A stretch of DNA of 7,746 nucleotides, from contig VBFZ01000059.1 in the NCBI GenBank assembly GCA_005880805.1, positions 1 to 7,746 of the forward strand, read 5' to 3'. Origin of the DNA: Chloroflexota bacterium (GTDB lineage: Bacteria > Chloroflexota > Limnocylindria > Limnocylindrales > CSP1-4). The translations under genes were made by a program, and so were the position numbers. Under the pieces are notes generated by a model, which was given only the letters and a program-made list of their open reading frames with translations, made no database searches and had not been told where the DNA came from. Below, one piece after another: positions 1 through 7,746 of the stretch. Each line of letters opens with the position of its first letter. The stretch's first letter is position 1.

Positions 1-1960
1 TGGCGTAGCCGAACATCTCGGCCAGCGGCACGAACGCGCGGACGACCTGCGTCGAGCCGCGTGAATCCATGCCCTCCACCTGGCCGCGGCGGCTGTTGAG
101 GTCGCCGATCACGTCGCCCATGAACTGCTCGGGCATCGTGACCTCGACCTGCATCATCGGCTCGAGGACGGTGGCATCGGCCTTCTCGACCGCGTCCTTG
201 ACGGCCATCGAGCCGGCGATCTTGAACGCCATCTCGGACGAGTCGACTTCGTGGTACGAGCCGTCGAACAGGGTGGCGCGGACGTCGACCATCGGGTAGC
301 CGGCGTAGATGCCCGTCTCGAGCGCCTCGCGGATGCCCTGGTCGACCGACCGGATGAACTCGCGCGGGATCGCGCCGCCGACGATCTTGTCGACGAACTC
401 GTAGCCGCCGCCCTTCTCGAGGGGCTCGAGGTGGATGACGGCGTGGCCGTACTGGCCTTTGCCCCCGGTCTGCCGGACGAAACGGCCGACGCCGTCCGCC
501 GTGCGCCGGATGGTCTCGCGGTAGGAGACGGATGGCCGGCCCACGTTGGCCGCGACCCTGAACTCGCGGACCATGCGATCGACGAGCACGTCCAGGTGCA
601 GCTCCCCCATCCCGGCGATCCGCGTCTGGCCCGATTCTTCGTCCGTGTGGACGCGGAAGGTCGGGTCCTCCTCGGCCAGGCGCTGGAGTGCGATCGCCAG
701 CTTGTCCTGGTCGGCCTTCGTCTTCGGCTCGATCGCGACCTCGATGACGGGCTCGGGGAAGCTGATGGACTCGAGGATGACCGGGTGGTCGGGATCGGCC
801 AGCGTGTCGCCGGTGAAGGTGTCCTTCAACCCGACCGCTGCGGCGATGTCGCCCGCGTAGACCTGGTCGATCTCCTCGCGGTGGTTGGCGTGCATCTGCA
901 GGATGCGGCCGATGCGCTCCTTGCGATCCTTCGTCGCGTTGTACACGTAGGAGCCCGACTTGAGCGTCCCCGAGTACACGCGGAAGAACGCCAGCTTGCC
1001 GACGAACGGGTCGGCTGCGATCTTGAACGCCAGGGCGCTGAACGGTTCCTTGTCGTCCACGGTACGCAGCAGCTCGGCGTGGCTGCGCGGGTCCTCCCCG
1101 ATGACGGGCGGAACGTCGAGCGGCGAGGGCAGGTAGTCGACGACGGCGTCGAGCATCGGCTGGATGCCCTTGTTCTTGAGCGCGGAGCCGGTCAGGACCG
1201 GCACGAACTTGTTTTCCAGCGTGCCCAGCCGCAGGCCGTGCTTGATCTCGGCCTCGGTCAGCGTTCCCTCGAAGTACTTGTGCGTCAGCTCGTCGTCCAC
1301 CTCGGCGACCGCCTCGAGCATGCGCTCGCGCTGCTTCTTCGCCTCCTCGACCAGTGCCTCGGGGATGTCCGTCTCCTCGATGTGCTCGCCACGGTCGTCG
1401 CGGTACTGGATCGCCTTCATGCGGACGAGGTCGACGACGCCCTGGAACCTGTCCTCCGAGCCGATCGGGATCTGGATCGGAACCGGCATCGCGCCAAGCC
1501 GCTCGCGGATCATCTCGACGCAGCGCCAGAAGTCGGCGCCCGTCCGGTCGAGCTTGTTGATGAAGCAGATGCGGGGTACGCGATAGCGATCGGCCTGCCG
1601 CCAGACCGTCTCGGACTGCGGCTCGACGCCCGCAACACCGTCGAACACGACGACGGCGCCATCGAGCACCCGCAGGCTTCGCTCGACTTCTACGGTGAAG
1701 TCCACGTGCCCGGGCGTATCGATGATGTTGATACGGTGATCGTCCCAGAAGCAGGTCGTGGCCGCGGCCGTGATGGTGATGCCCCGCTCCTGCTCCTGGG
1801 GCATCCAGTCCATCGTGGCCGCGCCCTCGTGGACCTCGCCGAGCTTGTAGATCTTCTTCGTGTAGAAGAGGATCCGTTCGGTAACGGTGGTCTTGCCCGC
1901 GTCGATGTGGGCGATGATCCCGATGTTGCGGGTCTTCGCGAGCGGGACCTGACGTGCCAT
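1..1960 (-). CDS. fusA: Elongation factor G, C-terminus cut by the window edge
   Basis: EF-G is the cytoplasmic GTPase that drives translocation of tRNA and mRNA after peptide bond formation and helps recycle ribosomes. The frame opens with ATG at 1960 (MARQVPLAKTRNIGIIAHID) and stays open for 653 codons to the window edge. The family is usually about 690-705 residues, so roughly 40-50 C-terminal residues (end of domain V) are missing. Visible G-domain motifs are P-loop AHIDAGKTT (17-25), switch I RGITI (59-63), DTPGH (81-85, with His85 the likely catalytic histidine), NKLD (135-138, usually NKMD) and SAL (259-261). Domain IV is recognisable by GGKGQYGH and FDGSYHEVDSSEMAFKIAGS, and domain V by MGDVIGDLNSRRGQ and PLAEMFGYA. 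The start lies 14 bases after the rpsG stop. The gap (GGGCGCGAGCAGAG) has no good Shine-Dalgarno, so coupling to rpsG translation is likely. It looks like a normal translocase rather than a resistance-type paralogue. Confidence 0.97.
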   Translation of the reverse strand, partial: MARQVPLAKTRNIGIIAHIDAGKTTVTERILFYTKKIYKLGEVHEGAATMDWMPQEQERGITITAAATTCFWDDHRINIIDTPGHVDFTVEVERSLRVLDGAVVVFDGVAGVEPQSETVWRQADRYRVPRICFINKLDRTGADFWRCVEMIRERLGAMPVPIQIPIGSEDRFQGVVDLVRMKAIQYRDDRGEHIEETDIPEALVEEAKKQRERMLEAVAEVDDELTHKYFEGTLTEAEIKHGLRLGTLENKFVPVLTGSALKNKGIQPMLDAVVDYLPSPLDVPPVIGEDPRSHAELLRTVDDKEPFSALAFKIAADPFVGKLAFFRVYSGTLKSGSYVYNATKDRKERIGRILQMHANHREEIDQVYAGDIAAAVGLKDTFTGDTLADPDHPVILESISFPEPVIEVAIEPKTKADQDKLAIALQRLAEEDPTFRVHTDEESGQTRIAGMGELHLDVLVDRMVREFRVAANVGRPSVSYRETIRRTADGVGRFVRQTGGKGQYGHAVIHLEPLEKGGGYEFVDKIVGGAIPREFIRSVDQGIREALETGIYAGYPMVDVRATLFDGSYHEVDSSEMAFKIAGSMAVKDAVEKADATVLEPMMQVEVTMPEQFMGDVIGDLNSRRGQVEGMDSRGSTQVVRAFVPLAEMFGYA

Positions 1961-1974
1961 CTCTGCTCGCGCCC

Positions 1975-2442
1975 CTACCACTTGAAGTGGCTGAAGGCCT
2001 TGTTGGCCTCGGCCATCTTGTGCGTGTCCTCGCGGCGCTTGACCGCTGCACCGAGGCCGTTCATGGCGTCGACGAACTCGGCCGCCAGCTTCTCGCCCAT
2101 GCTCTTGCCGCTCCGCTTGCGGGCAGCCTGAACCAGCCAGCGGACGCCCAGCGAGAGGCGGCGGTCGCCTCGGATCTCGACCGGGACCTGGTAGGTAGCG
2201 CCACCAACCCGGCGCGGCTTGACCTCGATGATCGGGGTCGCGTTCCGGAGGGCGGCCTCGAGCACCTCGAGCCCTGGCCGCCGGGCCTGGGCCTCCGCGC
2301 GGGCGAGAGCCTCACGCAGGATTCGCTCAGACAGCGTGCTCTTGCCGTTGGTCATCAGCTTGGCCGTGAAACGGGCGGTGGTTCGGTTCGCGGGGACGGT
2401 CTGGTACTTGGCCTTGCGGGGAACGTTGACGCGACGCGGCAT
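1975..2442 (-). CDS. rpsG: 30S ribosomal protein S7
   Basis: S7 is a primary 16S rRNA-binding protein that nucleates assembly of the 30S head and touches E-site tRNA. In E. coli it also represses its own operon. The 155-residue product has the usual family length (about 156). Diagnostic blocks are MPRR at the start, KLMTNGKS (28-35), RRVGGATYQVPVE (77-89), RRLSLGVRWLVQAARKR (94-110) and the C-terminal REDTHKMAEANKAFSHFKW. The ATG is 1 base after the rpsL TGA (TGA-G-ATG), which points to coupled translation, and a GGGAG ribosome-binding site lies inside the rpsL end. The N-terminal third departs from the usual pattern: the common DPKYGS stretch is AKYQTV here, and the normally basic residue after GK is Ser35. 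The rest is highly conserved, so the identification is not in doubt. Confidence 0.97.
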   Translation of the reverse strand: MPRRVNVPRKAKYQTVPANRTTARFTAKLMTNGKSTLSERILREALARAEAQARRPGLEVLEAALRNATPIIEVKPRRVGGATYQVPVEIRGDRRLSLGVRWLVQAARKRSGKSMGEKLAAEFVDAMNGLGAAVKRREDTHKMAEANKAFSHFKW

Positions 2443-2443
2443 C

Positions 2444-2872
2444 TCAGCGAACTCCCGCGCCGCCGGCCGACTTCGCGCCGTACTTGCTGCGGCCCTGGCG
2501 GCGATCCCGCACGCCGGCCGCGTCGAGGGTGCCGCGGATGATGTGGTACTTCACCGAGGGCAGGTCCTTGACCTTGCCGCCGCGAACCAGCACCACCGAG
2601 TGCTCCTGGAGGTTGTGGCCGATGCCCGGGATGTAGGCCGTCACTTCCATCTGATTGCTCAGGCGCACGCGCGCGATCTTGCGCAGCGCCGAGTTCGGCT
2701 TCTTGGGCGTCATCGTGCGCACCTGGAGACAGACGCCACGCTTCTGCGGGGCGCCGGGAATCGGCTCCTGGCGTTGCTTCAGGCTGTTCCAGTTCTTGCG
2801 CATGGCCGGCGCCTTGACCTTGGCGATCTTGCGGGTTCGGCCGTGTCGCACGAGCTGGCTGATCGTTGGCAC
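2444..2872 (-). CDS. rpsL: 30S ribosomal protein S12
   Basis: S12 sits at the 30S decoding centre, helps monitor codon-anticodon pairing and is the classic streptomycin target protein. The 142-residue product carries MPTISQLVR, PQKRGVC (42-48), TPKKPNSALRK (55-65), GHNLQEHSVVL (85-95), GGKVKDLP (98-105) and GRSKYGAK (127-134). The start is GTG at 2872, chosen because MPTISQLVR is the canonical beginning and AAAGGA lies 11 bases upstream. Compared with the 124-residue E. coli protein there is a 14-residue insertion at about 25-41 before PQKRGVC and a slightly longer tail. Lys57, equivalent to the main streptomycin-resistance lysine, is wild type, as is Asp103, the residue that is methylthiolated in E. 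coli. Ser106 replaces the usual glycine in DLPGVRYH. It is the first gene of the predicted rpsL-rpsG-fusA transcript. Confidence 0.97.
   Translation of the reverse strand: MPTISQLVRHGRTRKIAKVKAPAMRKNWNSLKQRQEPIPGAPQKRGVCLQVRTMTPKKPNSALRKIARVRLSNQMEVTAYIPGIGHNLQEHSVVLVRGGKVKDLPSVKYHIIRGTLDAAGVRDRRQGRSKYGAKSAGGAGVR
2452..2456 (-). promoter_or_regulatory. Ribosome-binding site of rpsG
   Basis: GGGAG on the minus strand lies 9 bases before the rpsG ATG and within the last codons of rpsL. With the TGA-G-ATG junction it suggests that ribosomes finishing rpsL start rpsG directly. Confidence 0.7.
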
Positions 2873-2883
2873 GGGGACGCGGG

Positions 2884-2889
2884 TCCTTT
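2884..2889 (-). promoter_or_regulatory. Ribosome-binding site of rpsL
   Basis: AAAGGA on the minus strand with an 11-base spacer to the GTG start. The spacing is on the long side. No alternative start closer to it gives a canonical S12 N-terminus. Confidence 0.55.
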
Positions 2890-2905
2890 CAGCAGATGGT
2901 GGTGG

Positions 2906-2916
2906 GTGGTAGCTGG
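2906..2916 (-). repeat. 11-base sequence shared with the rpoC upstream region
   Basis: The minus strand reads CCAGCTACCAC, 33 bases before the rpsL start. The same 11 bases occur at 7722-7732 in front of rpoC. Its role is unknown. It lies in the predicted leader of rpsL, just upstream of the ribosome-binding site. Confidence 0.4.
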
Positions 2917-2927
2917 ATGCGCCGGCG

Positions 2928-2952
2928 CCTCGGACGAGGGTGGGCCCCGAGG
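2928..2952 (-). other. Leader hairpin upstream of rpsL
   Basis: Perfect 6-bp arms CCTCGG and CCGAGG are separated by 13 bases, within the predicted 5' leader of the rpsL message. A stem this short in GC-rich DNA can arise by chance. It is listed because it may be part of leader structure used for control. Confidence 0.3.
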
Positions 2953-2976
2953 GCGGACCCGGCTCGCTGTGATCCT

Positions 2977-2991
2977 CGCCGGTGGCCGGCG
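2977..2991 (-). other. Leader hairpin upstream of rpsL
   Basis: Perfect 6-bp arms CGCCGG and CCGGCG are separated by a 3-base loop, about 35-50 bases after the predicted transcription start of rpsL. The stem is compact and all G-C, and should be stable in RNA. No function can be assigned from sequence alone. Confidence 0.35.
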
Positions 2992-3031
2992 CGCAGGCCG
3001 ACAGTCGACCCCGCCGAGGTCACGAGCGCGG

Positions 3032-3061
3032 AGTGTATCAGCGGCCCGAAACGAGTGTCAA
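3032..3061 (-). promoter_or_regulatory. Predicted sigma-70-type promoter of rpsL-rpsG-fusA
   Basis: On the minus strand a perfect TTGACA (3061-3056) is followed after 18 bases by TACACT (3037-3032). A TG one base before the -10 makes it an extended -10. The expected start of transcription is near 3025, giving a leader of about 150 bases before the rpsL GTG. The -35 lies inside the loop of a 9-bp inverted repeat and overlaps two direct repeats, so access may be controlled. This is a pattern match only; the sigma factor preference of this organism is not known. Confidence 0.65.
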
Positions 3062-3078
3062 ACGAGTTCCGGGCCGCT
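3040..3078. repeat. 9-bp perfect inverted repeat around the -35 element
   Basis: On the plus strand arms AGCGGCCCG (3040-3048) and CGGGCCGCT (3070-3078) are exact reverse complements separated by 21 bases. In DNA the arms flank the -35 and overlap the promoter spacer. In RNA read through from rpoC they would form a strong GC hairpin. It could be an operator, a terminator stem for rpoC, or both. Confidence 0.65.
3049..3067. repeat. Direct repeat pair with 11-bp period over the -35 element
   Basis: AAACGAGT occurs twice on the plus strand, at 3049-3056 and 3060-3067, separated by GTC. The 11-bp period is about one helical turn, so a protein could bind both copies on one face of the DNA. The pair fills the loop of the surrounding inverted repeat and overlaps the -35 hexamer. 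Confidence 0.5.
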
Positions 3079-3091
3079 CCCGACGAGGTCC

Positions 3092-3113
3092 AGGACCACC
3101 TTTCGGGGCGGTC

Positions 3114-3115
<2 letters not shown>
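3092..3115 (-). terminator. Hairpin overlapping the rpoC stop codon, possible terminator
   Basis: On the minus strand arms AGGACCGCC and GGTGGTCCT pair over 9 bp with one G-U pair and a 6-base loop CCGAAA. The 5' arm starts in the TAG stop of rpoC. No U-tract follows, so it is not a classical intrinsic terminator. It may act as a 3'-end stabiliser, or with the second hairpin at 3040-3078 mark the end of the rpoC message. Confidence 0.4.
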
Positions 3116-7619
<4,504 letters not shown>

Positions 7620-7623
7620 GGTT

Positions 7624-7630
7624 CTCCTCC
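7624..7630 (-). promoter_or_regulatory. Ribosome-binding site of rpoC
   Basis: GGAGGAG on the minus strand, with 6 bases between GGAGG and the ATG. This is the strongest Shine-Dalgarno in the window and fixes the rpoC start. It implies independent, efficient initiation instead of coupling to an upstream gene. Confidence 0.85.
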
Positions 7631-7673
7631 ACGCCGACGCCTGGCTCGACGACGTGATGCGGAACGGTGGCGA

Positions 7674-7705
7674 GCGGCGCCGTGCCGGCCAGAGCCCGGC
7701 GCCAC
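7674..7705 (-). other. GC-rich hairpin in the rpoC upstream region
   Basis: On the minus strand arms GTGGCGCCG and CGGCGCCGC pair over 9 bp (one G-U) with a 14-base loop. It overlaps the smaller hairpin at 7700-7712, so the two could not form together. It is about 55 bases before the rpoC start. Confidence 0.4.
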
Positions 7706-7712
7706 ATTGGCG
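7700..7712 (-). other. Small hairpin in the rpoC upstream region
   Basis: On the minus strand CGCCA and TGGCG form a perfect 5-bp stem over the 3-base loop ATG. It shares bases 7700-7705 with the larger hairpin at 7674-7705 and would compete with it. Confidence 0.3.
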
Positions 7713-7721
7713 TTCTCAAGA

Positions 7722-7732
7722 GTGGTAGCTGG
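7722..7732 (-). repeat. 11-base sequence shared with the rpsL upstream region
   Basis: The minus strand reads CCAGCTACCAC, identical to 2906-2916. Here it lies 102 bases before the rpoC start, just after a run of six T at 7740-7745 on the plus-strand scale (A on the plus strand, apart from its flanks). The rest of 7620-7746 shows no convincing promoter and no coding sequence recognisable as the end of rpoB. Confidence 0.4.
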
Positions 7733-7746
7733 TGCAGCGAAAAAAC

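Noticed and set aside
251..2131. A 626-codon open frame on the plus strand, antisense to fusA and the end of rpsG
   Set aside because: It lies opposite an unmistakable EF-G gene, shows the same low-complexity composition as other shadows and has no recognisable domain.
7691..7719. A TTGAGA at 7719-7714 on the minus strand as a -35 for rpoC
   Set aside because: At spacings of 17-18 bases the downstream hexamers (GGCTCT, GCTCTG) do not resemble a -10, so no promoter is called.

Overview
The window is a GC-rich (about two-thirds G+C by eye) bacterial housekeeping segment. All four genes lie on the minus strand, in transcription order rpoC, rpsL, rpsG, fusA (cut by the left edge). This is the familiar junction between the RNA polymerase large-subunit genes and the str operon. 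The best guess for the source is Chloroflexota or a close relative. That rests on three things: a long coiled-coil insertion early in RpoC, no trigger-loop insertion, and a 14-residue insertion in S12 before PQKRGVC. It is a recollection of family features, not a search result. No mobile element, CRISPR array, tRNA or rRNA was found.

Layout, read along the minus strand. Positions 7746-7620 are a noncoding leader in front of rpoC, with a T-run at the window edge, two overlapping hairpins and a strong Shine-Dalgarno. No recognisable rpoB end is present, so rpoC is at least 127 bases from any upstream gene. Positions 7619-3114 are rpoC, 1501 codons, with all catalytic and zinc motifs intact. Positions 3113-2873 (241 bases) are noncoding and the most structured part of the window. 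A hairpin overlaps the rpoC stop codon, and a 9-bp perfect inverted repeat encloses two direct repeats of 11-bp period. A near-consensus promoter (TTGACA, 18 bases, extended TG-N-TACACT) has its -35 inside that repeat. Two further hairpins sit in the predicted leader of about 150 bases. Positions 2872-2444 are rpsL (GTG start), 2442-1975 are rpsG (1 base after the rpsL stop), and 1960-1 are fusA (14 bases after rpsG), missing about the last 40-50 codons.

Functionally, RpoC is the beta-prime subunit of RNA polymerase, S12 and S7 are 30S proteins of the decoding centre and head, and EF-G is the translocase. The layout suggests that rpsL-rpsG-fusA are made from one message starting at about 3025, with coupled translation, and that rpoC ends at the structured boundary just upstream.

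I see no new multi-gene system here. The points that merit a second look are the promoter-in-palindrome in front of rpsL, the lack of room for an E. coli-style S7 site between rpsL and rpsG, a repeated EFNPFL motif in the RpoC tail, and an 11-base sequence shared by the only two substantial intergenic regions.
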